DNA from: Diplonema japonicum
Lineage: Eukaryota > Euglenozoa > Diplonemea > Diplonemida > Diplonemidae
DNA: 64,000 nucleotides
Direction: 5' to 3'
Assembly: GCA_964019335.1 (NCBI GenBank)
Contig: OZ025653.1
Coordinates: forward strand, 1-64,000
This document shows, one piece after another, positions 40,578 to 51,905 of the stretch. A program made the position numbers and the translations under genes. Position 1 is the first letter of the stretch. The number at the start of each line of letters is the position of its first letter. The notes beneath the pieces are model-generated. The model saw only the letters and a program-made list of their open reading frames with translations, did no database searches and was not told the origin of the DNA.

Positions 40578-43500
40578 TCAAAAGTACCTCCCTCCTCTGC
40601 TGCCACTCGCTGCTGTCCCGAAACCCGAATCCTCATAAAGCTGTTGTGTGGTGTGAGGTGGTGAACGGTATACCTCATCATCTGTCTCCCACTCCTCGGA
40701 ATCCTCGTTCAGCACCGGTGCAGCGCCGTGCATAGGGAGGATGCTGTCTGTAGACCTCTTCATGTACAACATGGAGAAGCCGATGATGAAGAATGGGATT
40801 AGCACTACCCACTTTATGGAGTTAAAGAAATACATGTTAAAAGACAGAGAGTAGGAGTCCACGTACTCCCTGGCACTCTCCGTCTTCATACGAAGGTACA
40901 CCGTTGCGTACATTCGGGTCGTCGGGCATTTCACGATTTCAGTGTATACCTGAAAGAAATCAAACCTAAATACAACATGCATACTCCCGGCTTGTAAAAG
41001 TGCCTGTTCAGCACCAGCATTCCCTTCCCGACAAAGGCACCGACATGGTAACGTCTGTCCGGAGCCTTGCCGGAGTGCCCCAATCTCTTATTGCTGTGCG
41101 GTGTTCCTCACGAAATACAGACATACTTCGAATGCCCTCTGTGGTCCACTATCTCAAACATGATTTTGAAGTGGTTGCCAACAACATCACGGTGCTGACG
41201 GCTTGCCTCCAGCACGTAAATACCTACGTTGCCCTCTCTGGCGGTCATTCCATTAAGTCCCTGTATAATTATTTACTGCCAGCTGACATGATGACACACC
41301 TGGACCTGGCTTGTCCATGATTTAAGTGGGTGGAAGGGGGTTCCCGTCTGGAAAGCGTACAAGTTCCCGTTCATTGTCCCCACCAGCAAGTCTAGCTTCC
41401 CGTTGCCATCTAGGTCGTCAGCAAGCACCTGCAATGTGTTCACAGCAATCTGCAGCATACCTGTGCGTAGACATGCTCGCCGATGTCGATCTTCTCAATA
41501 CACAAGGACTTCCCATCAATGATGTACACGTGTCCATCATTCGAAGGTATCACAATGTGCAGCCCAGCACTATTGGCAACAACGCTAGTATCAGAGACAG
41601 GCATGCCCATCATGTGCTCAGCTTCTTCGGTCTTATTGAGGTTCACCAGCAGCGCGGGAGCGAATATGCTCCCGTTAGTTTTGACGGGAAAGTGCTCGAG
41701 CGGCTCGCCAGTCAGGCCATTTAGTGCCCACACGTGCCCCGTCGATGTACCGACGACGACGTCCAGCTGCCCGTCACCGTTCACGTCCCCGATGCGGGGA
41801 GCCTGTGCACTGTACCCCGAAATGCGCGATTCCCAGAAGCTCTGCCCGTGTCTAGAGTGGGTATTCCATACAGCGTTTCATGCATACCTATCAAAGCAGG
41901 CCAGGTTGCTCTTCATGTCAACCGCACAGATCTCAAGAATGCCATCGTTGTTTAAGTCTTCTGCGACAGCCTGTCCTTGAATCTCCCCCATCATGACGGG
42001 GAATCCCGTGCGCAGCTTACCATCGCTCTCGAACACGTAAATGAATCCCTGTAAGAAGAATGAAGAAACTGACATCAAACGCTACCTGTGCAGTGGTGAC
42101 AATGACCTCTAGGCTCCCTTCCGAACCGTCCAGATCCACCACAGTGGGTGCAGAGTAGATGAAGGCGCGATGTTGCACCTGCGAAGAAAGATAACAAATC
42201 TAAGTAGTAATATACCTCGTTTGTTGTTCTGTCAAGCTCCTTCGACCACAGCACCTTATTGTCGTTCAGCGAGACGACATAGATGCCACCCGAGATGTAC
42301 ATCTCAGGCTTGATGTTCTCAGGCAGAGGTGTAGCGTCAGGTCTTTTGTAGTTATCCTTGTCGAAATAATACGAGACAGCAACAACGATCTCACTATGTC
42401 CATCAAGGTCCAGGTCGCACACCTGTGAACTAACAAGTGCTGAAGCGCATACCACAGGTGTCTCAAGGATGTGTGCATCGACGAACACATGTGCATCGGT
42501 GTGCTGGTACTTTGAAGGGTCAAAGCTGCTGGGCTTCATAGGGTCGCTTTCAAGCAGCTGTCACAACGTTGACAAAAAAAGTACGAAAAACATGTACCTG
42601 TCTAGTCCTCTGATTGATGGGGTGGTAAACAAGGTCCATTGCAGCAACAGCTTCGTCACTGAGCCAACCATTTGTTTGCATGCTTGTCCTGAAACCCGAG
42701 TCGTAGTCTGTGCGTGTGGGAACATTCGACAGACATACCGTTACCGTAGTCACCCTCATGATAGTAGTCTTCTTCTGAGAGCAGCCTACGGCTGTTTTGT
42801 GTCCCAGCAGGTCGACCCTGGTTCTGCTGGTACTGACCTTGACCCTGGCCCTGATTCTGTTGATAGCCTTGCTGCTGCTGGCCTTGGTAGCCTTGCTGCT
42901 GCTGGCCCTGCTGGTACTGACCTTGACCCTGGCCCTGATTCTGTTGATAGCCTTGCTGCTGCTGGCCTTGGTAGCCTTGCTGCTGCTGGCCTTGCTGGTA
43001 CTGGCCCCCCTGTTGACCTTGTTGGTATTGGCCTTGCTGGCCCTGCTGGTACTGGCCCCCCTGCTGACCTTGTTGGTACTGGCCTTGCTGACCCTGCTGG
43101 TACTGGCCTTGCTGGTAACCTTGACCCTGCTGGTACTGTCCCTGATTACCCTGGTACCCTTGGCCTTGATAGTTCTGTTGGTAGCCCTGATTGTTCTGAT
43201 AACCCTGCCCCTGTTGGTAATTCTGGTTTCCTTGTTGGTAATTCTGCTGGTTGTTCAGCTGTTGGGCCTGTTGTTGCTGTTGCTGTTGTTGTTGTTGTTG
43301 TTGTTGTTGCTGCTGCTGCTGCTGTGGCTGCTGTTGTTGCTGTGTAGGCAGCGGCTGCGGTGACGGCAACGGCTCGCCAATCTTTTTCGGTTCGGGCTGG
43401 GCATCCCTTCCGCGGAGGGGTTTGGGGTCTGGCTTTGCCGCTTTCTTTGCAGCTTCCTCCGCCTCTTTCTGTTCGCTGAGCTTGTCTTGCTTCATTTGAC

Positions 43501-44257
43501 TTGAAACATTTGCTAGCCTTGCCGGGTCATGTCGTGCCTGAGCACCAGCATGCACATTATCAAGATTCTTTGCCCACTTACCCTCCGCATCTCTATCGAT
43601 CTGATCATAGCCGTACAAATGGTGGTTCTTCCGCAGCTGCTCGTGTCTCGCGTGCTCTGCGGTTTTGTAGCTGTCGTCTTGGAGCTGATCATTCTTTGCA
43701 GCACCGCCGCCGACCTTGAACCAATCCTTTGGTACCTTCAAGGGTGGGATCTTTACTGTTCTATTGTTCATGGGGGTACCCTCCTCAGTGAAGAACATGA
43801 TCTCGCCAGTCGCTGACGTGATCATGATCTCGTTGTTGCCGTCTCTGTTCATGTCGACGAGGACAGGGCTTGAGTGAGAAGTTAAGTCCTGGTGAGTGAA
43901 TGGCCAACCTTGGAGACTGTCGCCTGTCAAACCGTCTAGCACCTCAACGTACTGCACGAAGGTTGGCGCAATGATATCTTTCTTTCCGTCGCTGTAGAGA
44001 TCTGTGATGACAGGGGTTTGGTAGATGCTCGACCCCAACTCTGATACCCACATGATATCCCGTACGTGTGTATCGCACTCTTTCGTTGTGCGGAACTTTG
44101 ATGCGTCCTTCCCAAACACTATCTCATCTGCCTCCCGTACAGACCGGATACTGAACTTGTTCTTCCGTTGGTGCCTCTCGCTCGCCACAGCATGGATTGG
44201 CTTCTGATCGTGTCCAGCCAAGTACCCCAGCACCAACACAGGAATTATCGCCAGCAT
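40578..44257 (-). CDS. DEX1-like FG-GAP repeat membrane protein with Gln/Gly-rich insert
   Basis: Eleven exons: 44257-42739, 42707-42598, 42557-42453, 42422-42216, 42178-42086, 42048-41888, 41851-41461, 41428-41300, 41260-41127, 41093-40985, 40949-40578 (introns 30-40 nt); 1109 aa. Signal sequence at residues 1-15. A beta-propeller of FG-GAP/VCBS units with Ca-binding DxDxDG loops (VDMNRDGNNEI, DLDLDGHSEIVVAVSYYFD, GDVNGDGQLDVVVGT, DLDGNGKLDLLVGTMNGN) matches the plant DEX1 family along its length, including the C-terminal SFNMYFFNSIKWVVLIPFFI transmembrane helix and short cytosolic tail. A ~180-residue Gln/Gly/Tyr repeat is inserted in the first third. Plant DEX1 acts in cell-wall/exine assembly; here a surface or secretory role is inferred. 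Confidence 0.9.
42797..43345. repeat. Gln-rich coding repeat (GGYQQGQ minisatellite and CAG/CAA run)
   Basis: About 460 bp of imperfect units encoding QQGQYQQGQ / QGYQNNQGYQ on the minus strand, with two long identical stretches (near 42826-42900 and 42916-42990), followed by a CAA/CAG run (about 43261-43345) encoding polyGln. Prone to length change. Confidence 0.85.
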
Positions 44258-44435
44258 CACCCCACCGTCCTGTTGAATAGGTCACTGCTGCAAAAAACAA
44301 CAAATACTGATGAAGAAGACACTGGTATGATCAAAACATCAGAAGAGAAAAACAAAAAGAGAACAAAAAAGAATGAAAAGAAAAAAACACAAAAAGAAAA
44401 AAGCGGAGCATCAACTCCAGGAGATCAACCGATGA

Positions 44436-46385
44436 CTATGCGCCGAATTTTGTCTTCTTGCCCTTGCCCCTTCTCCTGCTCTCGACCTCCTCGTATTCCT
44501 CGATAGCCTCCTTCAGGATCTCCTCCCTATGATGAGCTGTTGACTCTTCTATGGCATACCTTTTGCTTAGCTCGTCAGCGGTGAGGTCCTCGCACATCAC
44601 AACTGTTGAAGAGTGTCCGCAAATGACGTCGACGACCTTCTTGTCAGCAAAGAACTTCGGGTGCTGAACGTTTACAGCAATGGTGCTCAGACGGGTGGGC
44701 CTCCATGAGCCGAGGTAGCGTGAAAGAACACTCATGGCAGATGCATCAGGGTCACGAGGACGGGTGTCAGCAAGCGTCTGACCGTGAAGGTTGGCTCCGG
44801 TCGTGTACAGCACCCCGTCGGTAGTGATAAAGGCACGGTGGTCCACCAATGGGCCGGTACCGCAAGCAATCTTCTTCACCTGTTTAAGATAGTAGGTGTA
44901 ACAGTAGATACCTTCTGCTTCGAACGCTGACCGAAGTCAGTGAAGGCCTGCGGCCCCCTCGCCTCCTGACTGCCCCAGTAGTAGGGAACACCAGCCCTGT
45001 TCACAGCAAGAGCAGAGTGACTACCGAACGAGAGGTTGGTTATGTTAGACAGCTGATCGACGTGGCGAGGGGTGCTCACGGCCTCGAACCGTGCGGTACG
45101 CAGACCCTGCTCCTCCATCCCGAACCCTGCAGTGATGTGACAAGAGGCGTCCTGTGCATACCAAGCTGGCGGGTATAGTCGCTACCACAGATGTAGACAG
45201 TGCCCTCAGTTGTCACAAATCCGGACACGCTCTCACATGCTTGAACATCACCAAATGCAATACGAGGCTGTGGGGAAAATTTGAAATAACAGTAGTAATA
45301 CACACCAGTCCAGTCTTTTCATCCAAGAAGGACACAACAGGTGTAGGCTTGTTCCTGTCCTCATTGTCATCTTGCCCAAGCCTGCCCCACTCACCGTAGC
45401 CCCATGTCCAAGCCCTGCCCAAAGAGTCCAGGACAATCGTATGCAGCGCACCGCAAGAGACCTTCATGGCCTTTGCGTTCAGTCGCTTCCCTTCACCAAA
45501 CTGGTTATCCTGCGACTCAACCTCCATGCCGTTCTGTATGCGTGATTAACTCACAGAAGAGCTCATACCTCAGGACCAAACTCAGCGAGGGGTATCGCAA
45601 ACGAGTTGAACTTGTGGAACATTCCCTGCTTCGCAGGGTGGCCCAGAAGATGCCCCGACTTCAGGAATCTTCCCCTCCTGCCCCCGTACCCCCATGTGTA
45701 CACTCGCCCTTCAGCATCCACGGCAGCACTGTGATATTTCCCTGCGGATACGTCAACAATGTTCTGCAGCGGCTCGCCTGTGGAGGATTCGGTGCGAAAC
45801 ACGTGCAAGCATACCATCTTCAGTTCGGACCAGCACAGGAGCGTGTCTGTCCTTCGGGTACGAACTCTCATCGCCACAGCCGAGCTGGTTGTTTTTGTAA
45901 TGGGGTCATACTACTGGCGACATACCTGGCCATAGTTATTGCTTCCCCAAGCGAACACTCTGCCATCCTCAGTCAATGTCAAGTAGTGCTTGTAGTACCC
46001 AGACACCTTTTTCACCGCAAACTGAAAAAAGATAAGTGGTGCTGTGTGCAAGATATCCACATACGTTATCGAAGAACTCCATCTTTTGTGGCTTCTGCGC
46101 AGTAAAGGGGGAAAGCAGGTCCATCGTGCCGACATTAGTACCAGTCCTTCCGTTCAAGATGCACCCGAACGTGTACATCGAACGCGGTCTGGCTTCCTCC
46201 TCCTCGGACTGCATCTCCATCTCAGGAGCCTTCTCCTGTTCCGTCTCGTTCGCTTGTGCTTCTTTAACTTCCTCGTCGAAATCAAGATCGAGCTCATCCA
46301 CCTTTGATGAGGCCCATCTCATGTTTCGCGCAGCGCACAGCTGGCTCTGAGCCAGTCTCTGCCATACGTGCCTTATGTTCGACAT
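44436..46385 (-). CDS. RCC1-repeat protein with mitochondrial-type leader
   Basis: Nine exons: 46385-46065, 46021-45926, 45884-45815, 45777-45569, 45533-45306, 45267-45162, 45126-44912, 44879-44560, 44526-44436 (introns 32-43 nt); 551 aa. Residues 1-30 (MSNIRHVWQRLAQSQLCAAR...) are basic with no acids, a likely mitochondrial presequence. RCC1 blades follow: GRVFAWGSNNYGQLGCGDES, AEGRVYTWGYGGRRGRF, LGRAWTWGYGEWGRLGQDD, GTVYICGSDYTRQLG, GVLYTTGANLHGQTL. RCC1L/WBSCR16 is a mitochondrial RCC1 protein of similar design. The last intron (44559-44527, 33 nt) is in frame and inferred from its GTATGC/TAG ends. ATG follows CACCACAGCAG. Confidence 0.86.
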
Positions 46386-46501
46386 GATGACTGCTGTGGT
46401 GAAGTTGCTGTACAACGTAACTGCCGCACTGCGAGCAAACTAAACGAATGAAAAGCTGAGAGTATTCTCTACATGGTAATGTCGGTGGGCGTTAATGTAA
46501 A

Positions 46502-49015
46502 TTAACGTGAAACAAGGGGAAATACGGGTGCACGTGCGTACGGACCGTTAAGGCTGTCCCAGTACTTTCTCTTCTCGGCGGCGATCTTTCGATGCATGGC
46601 CTCCTCTTTGCCCCTTTCCGATACAAGGTGCCTCCGGAATATCCGTTGGCGCCTTGCTGCTTCTACCTTAACAGGGTCTGGCTGGCTCCTGCTCGTCTTC
46701 TCCAAGGTGACAGTCAGGCGGAACATCTCATCCTTCATTGCATTGTCAACGTTCTCCTGTACACGGTGTCGTGCGATCTTCTTTAAGAACTCGTCTCTTG
46801 GAAGAATCTCGTGATCCCGCACTACAGGCAACAGCCTCGACAAAGAGTCCGTGCTAGGCTTTTTAAGAGAGGGAGCTGGCTTCCTGTTGTGCTCTAGCAC
46901 TGATTGACTCATATTGAGGCCTTTTCTGCTGACCACCCAGTTCGCCAACTGTGCCGTATAAAAGGCTGTCTCCAACACCTCGGTGTCATGTATGGTGCAA
47001 CCCAGAAGCTTATTAAATGTTAGGGAAAGGTGCCGCAGCTCGTTACGAACCAGAAGCCGTTGGGCCACTCCCTGCAGCTTATGTACCCTCTGTTGCAGTA
47101 CTGCGTTTAAAGAGAGTCGTCTGAAGAACCTCTCCCTCAAAACTCTCATATTCCTCACGCACAGCATCGCGGCCTGCACGTCATCTAGCCTGCCCCTGTG
47201 ACACCTCGAGGCATACAGCATCAGCAGGAAATAATACCTATACATCAAATATCTCCCTCCCCGCATCTGAATGCTCATCAAACCCGCTGTTCGTAAGTTG
47301 CGCTGCTTTAAGGAATCGCAGTCTGTGTACTTACCTAGCATAGCCCAATATGTTTTCAACTGCTTTTTATCTATCTCGGTACTTGTCAGCATCCTCCTTA
47401 CGAACAGCTTATCATCTGCAGATATAATATTCAGCATAGCCTACCATGGTGTCTCCAAAAAAAAAAACGGAAAAGTACATACAACAAGACCCGGGTATCT
47501 TCCATGGGGCAGTCTGGGGAGCGACCGGAGCAAGAGCTGCATCCCATTAAAGGGGTGCTTTGGCATGTTACTTAGTGCTTGCTGCACTGAGCGGTCAGCT
47601 AGAGAAGCTTTTAGAAGCGAAGGGTGTGGTTGACAGTTATCACTCGCAGCATTTACTATAGTGCTGAGGCCCACATGTCCTCCATGCCAGTTCGTCTCCA
47701 GTAACACGGGCCGCATAGCACCATTATGAACAGTCACCACGCTGCCTTCATACCGCAAAACGAAATAGGACACCGCCCTGAAGCCCTCAACCACACATCG
47801 GAACTGATACAAAGATGAAGCCTTGTCGCACACCTCGACAGCTGTCCCCCTTGAATAGAGCATGTGTCGGCACACTCCGCCTGTCTTTCTGGCAAACTTA
47901 CACCTCCCTCTGTAGCCTCGGTAGCACCGCTGTATCTTGAGAGCTGCTCGCCGTCGGGGCATAGGAGGTCTTGGCAAGGGAATAGATGGAGGCAAGGAAG
48001 GGTTTATAACTATTCCGTTTGTCACGTATTCTGAGTACAGCACCCTGTTCGACAGGTGCATCCGTCCCACCCTCTGTAGTACATCAACTCCGCAAGGCTG
48101 ATGAGCCTCTAACAGGGAGCTCGGTAAAGGCACTGACGGTGGAAGCTCATACTGCCGGGCAGACCATGTATTACCTACTGCCAAGAATGCGAAAGCTTCG
48201 ATTTCTTGCCTTTCCAACTGCTGTTGATGGCTGATGCCGAGTCTGCATTCACGCTCTTCCGGAAGGTTGGGTGTGGTCTCATGAACATGCTGTACCTCAG
48301 GTGATGACGGCTGAGGGCTATGTGGCAACTCGTAGGGCAAAGCTAGCGGAGAATGCACAACATTCTCATGTTGATGGTCAGGTAACTCGAAATCTGGCCT
48401 AACACACTTTCTGATCTTCCTCCGTTGCTGTCGGTAGGGATTATAAGACCGATGTCCGCGTGACCTTGGCACACCTGGCTGCAGGAGACTCCGCCTGAAG
48501 TCCTTGAAGGGGTCACTCACTCCAATGGAAAGCACATCCCTGATTGCGCACGAGAGGGCCTGCGAACACTCATGTACATGTTGCATGTCAGGAGGGCCTT
48601 CCGTGGGCTGCTTTATCATGGCTTTGGCCTTTCCGAGGGCCTTAGTTCTTGGCCTAGTCGCGATCATATCTCGAAATGTATTGCTTTGTATCATCTCCAA
48701 CACAATCCGCTCATGCTGCTCAACCTCAATAAGTTTGAGCTTGTCCTTCTTGCTTCTGCTCGCCTGCAGATCTGCTTTCGCCTTCAGACGCAGGCGCTGA
48801 AGAGACTGCTCGTTATGAAATCGTAGAACGGTACTTATCACGTCCTTAAGCCTCTTCGACAGATGCCCTCTGGTCTTCTCTTCCTGCTGCTCGACAATGC
48901 CCCGCCGCATGTGCTGTAGCGAACCCAACAGGAGTCGCTGAAGGTGGTGGAACTCATCGACTTCTGTCTTAGAGTGCTTCCTTCCATTCAGGAAAACCGC
49001 ATAGCTAACGTCCAT
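46502..49015 (-). CDS. IQ-motif protein, 823 aa
   Basis: Exons 49015-47483 and 47440-46502 (42-nt intron). Residues 30-130 are a charged coiled coil. Near residue 370 an IQ calmodulin-binding motif (RRAALKIQRCYRGYRGRCKF) is clear. The middle is Pro-rich, the second exon is basic and helical (LRERFFRRLSLNAVLQQRV). The splice joins GLV to AMLNIISADD in phase 0. An upstream out-of-frame ATG lies between the acceptor CACAG and the start. Function unknown; IQ plus coiled coil suits an axonemal or cytoskeletal protein. Confidence 0.8.
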
Positions 49016-49115
49016 GGCATCCTGTGACGCAGTAGCTGAAAAGACGCACTGTGATGGGAGAAATGCTGCAATCCACCAATTTAAAATGCATTAACTACGT
49101 AACGATACAATAAAT

Positions 49116-50074
49116 CTAAACTAGAGAGGAATAAGTAATGATCTCTTTCAAGGCGTCGTCACTCCGGTGGAGGTACCCATCAGAGGAAGCGCATCTCTTC
49201 CGCTTTCTTTCGTGTAGCACATCATGCCCCTTAATCTCCAGTACCTTCGCAACGACGGATGAGGCCACACAGCCTTCGCTGTCGATGTCGTCTGCTGTAC
49301 CGGAGCCGCTGTCGGAGTCTTGCAGCATGTCGAGTTCTCTAGCTGAGACTTCTCTCCTCCAGTAGTCGGGATCAGTCCCCAGCTCGCAATACTCTTGCCG
49401 GCTTTTGCCAGCTTCATCAAAGGCCAGCACTTCGGCTTTCCAGTAATCAGGGTCCATCCCAGGCACCTCCTGTATGACCGCCTGCGGTGATTAAACTACA
49501 ACTTGTGCATACCCTCCGCCAAAAACTGGGGTCCTGCGAATTCTTTGTGCGTTGTTTTTCCTTTGCGGACCGCTGCCGTTTGGTCCTCCGGTTCCCCCGC
49601 CGCAGCTCCATCTCAAAGGCGGACCACACGTGTTTCGGGTCAGCTTTCAGATGCTGCACCTGTGTAATGACTCGCGGAATGCATGTGACATACCCCTTCA
49701 GGGCAGAAAGTGTTGTCGTACTCATGCAGCCATTGCCGCCACATCTGTATCCGCTTCGAGAAATCCCTTTTCGACAATGTGATGGGGTGAGGGGGGGTCT
49801 TCCAGCCATGAGGGGGCTTATTATCCGTAACTATGAATGACAAATAGTTCGTAAATGCCTCAGACGACCAACCAAGTAGGATCTGCTTGCACCCTGGGCG
49901 TAGCCTGTTTTGTTTTGCTTCGCTTTCTTCAGTCTTCGATAACCCCTGCGGGATGGCATCCGTGTATGGGTCAGCACCCATCCATTTGTCAACCATCTTC
50001 CTGCCAATGGCACGCCATGGCTCCTCAAACGTGGCCAGTAAAGCTGTTAAAGCGTCGTTGAGCTGGCCTTCCAT
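49116..50074 (-). CDS. Protein with three D-P-x-(Y/F)-W motifs, 297 aa
   Basis: Exons 50074-49694, 49659-49513, 49481-49116 (introns 34, 31 nt). The first ~125 residues look globular (WRAIGRKMVDKWMGADPYTD, KRIQMWRQWLHEYDNTF). A Lys/Arg-rich segment follows (RRTKRQRSAKEKQRTK). Three copies of a short motif follow: DPSFWRR, DPDYWKAEV and DPDYWRREV. ATG follows CTTTACCACCACCAG. Not recognised. Confidence 0.75.
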
Positions 50075-50207
50075 GTGGACTGGTGGTGGTAAAGACAATG
50101 AAAATGCTTAAAATCTGCTTAATATAATACATTGTTAAAAAGATCAGGGTGTAAATGTTACAAAACACATTCTCTGGAGTCTTGCTTGCGCACGGGAAAC
50201 AGAAGGG

Positions 50208-51840
50208 TTATGATTCAGCCATCTCCAGTTGTTTCTTGTAGTACTCGTATTTAGGATCGGAGGCATTGCGTTTAAGGACATGAAGAACAGGTCCTAGGCA
50301 CAGCTCGAAGTGCCTCCTGTTGATCTTTGCCGTGCGGACGAAAGTGACAGCCTTAACATCTGCGACGCACTTATGATTGTTTAGGAACTCGAGCTCCCCG
50401 AAGTGGTCGCCTTCAACGAACTCGCAGACCTTGTAGGGCTCGCCGGTTTCTGACCTGCCGACCACCTCCACGGTTCCCTGGACAACCAAGAACATCCACT
50501 CTCCATCGTCACCGTAGCGTATGATGCTGTCTCCTTCATCCCATTCATCAGAAGACAGCGCATCCGACAGCTGCAGCTTCTCGTTGGGTGACAACGTAGC
50601 TAAGAACTGCACCCGCGACAAGTACTCTTCGTACTCCTTTCTCTTCTTCACCTGGCTTGCAATTACGATGTTCGAATACGTAGCCCTATCCAATGTCCAT
50701 GTCACGCACTCATTACTATCCACCTGCACTGTCGCCACACAAGGCGTGTCATACATCAACTCCAGCTCTCCAAACACACTCCCTTCCTCCTTCTTCGCAA
50801 CGCACACACCCTTTTTGAGGACGTTGCACGTCCCCTTCGTGATTATGTATAGCTTGTCCCCTTGATCGCCCTGTTTCAGCGCCTCATCGTCCTTGCGGTA
50901 CCTCCTTTGCATCATAGCGCCGACGCAGGACTTCAGAGATTCACGGCCAAGATGGCTGAACAGAACGATTCCCTTGAGAAGCTCGGTTAGCTTTTGCTCC
51001 TGTTAAAAGGATATAATTATCATCATATCACATACATCCTCTGGTTCCTTGGGGTAGTAAGGAGGCTTGAATTCCTTCGCTGCATCAGGGTCGTTGCGCG
51101 AGCCCATGACCTGTAAGTGGCGTGTACAATTCTCAGCTAGCTTACCGTCTTTTTCCGCTTCCCACCACCGATGCCACCTAGATCGGGTGCCTTTTCCTTA
51201 GGTGGCGCGAAAGTGGCATTGCCGAAGGCATCATCTTCATCGCCGTCTGCGAAGTCCCTTTCGTCGTCAACGTTCCCCTGATTCTGTTTCTCCCAGAAGA
51301 TCTAATGCAGATGATGATTGGCGGTGCGAATACCTTGAGGTTCTTGTCGCACTTGCTAGCTATGTGGTCGATGAGGTCGATGTCTATCCGTGTGTCGTCA
51401 AGAGTGATCCCGACGATCTGTAAGCATTGTGATGCATGAGGGCATACCCTTTCATTTGAATTGGCCAAGTGCAGCAGCTTCCTTCCAGCAAAGTTAGAAA
51501 GTGGGTTCCCTGACAGGTCCAGCGACGTGATTGTGGGGTGCGTCTGGGCAACATCGACTACCCTATCCACAATCTCATTCCCTTTGATGCTGTCAGGCGA
51601 CAGGTCGGTGTTATATATCTTCTGTGCAGAGAGACCTATTTTGCGAAAGTTTGGCGCTTTCTCAATTACATCCAGCAACGCCATAATCCCCCTGTTCCCT
51701 ATGTACACATCGTCGAGCTCTACCTCTTCCAAGTCCTCGAGGTTGTTCTCACCCTCGAAGATCTTCTTCGCAGCTGACGACGGCTTCTTCATCCCCCTCT
51801 GTAAGCATGACTGGCTGAACACCTCCGTTGCGGAAGGCAT
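50208..51840 (-). CDS. PKA regulatory subunit-like protein with N-terminal LRR (euglenozoan type)
   Basis: Exons 51840-51448, 51417-51334, 51301-51146, 51110-51036, 50999-50208 (introns 30, 32, 35, 36 nt); 499 aa. Residues ~30-160 are leucine-rich repeats (VELDDVYIGNRGIMALLDVI, ITSLDLSGNPLSNFAGRKLL, IVGITLDDTRIDIDLIDHIA). A basic KRKKTV at ~207-212 resembles an inhibitor site (R-K-K-T-V), with FKPPYYPKEPED just after. Two cyclic-nucleotide-binding domains follow. Their phosphate cassettes read FGELELMYDTPCVATV and FGELEFLNNHKCVADV: the canonical Ala after FGEL is Glu and the phosphate-binding Arg is Cys in both. Kinetoplastid PKAR shares the LRR, the Glu and the lost Arg and is driven by nucleosides, not cAMP; the same is inferred here. 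Confidence 0.92.
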
Positions 51841-51905
51841 CGCGAGTAACCTGAGTGGTAACGGTGCAAGTGTGGTACGGGACTACAATCTAATACAACA
51901 AACTA

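Noticed and set aside
42469-43363. Plus-strand Leu/Ala-rich frames opposite the Gln-rich repeat, looking like membrane protein
   Set aside because: CTG/TTG repeats read as Leu in this orientation; flanking exons on the minus strand are clearly DEX1-like.
40578-44257. Reading the FG-GAP gene as several small integrin-like genes
   Set aside because: Ten short introns with compatible phases join all pieces, and the order of blocks matches the DEX1 family from signal sequence to C-terminal membrane helix.
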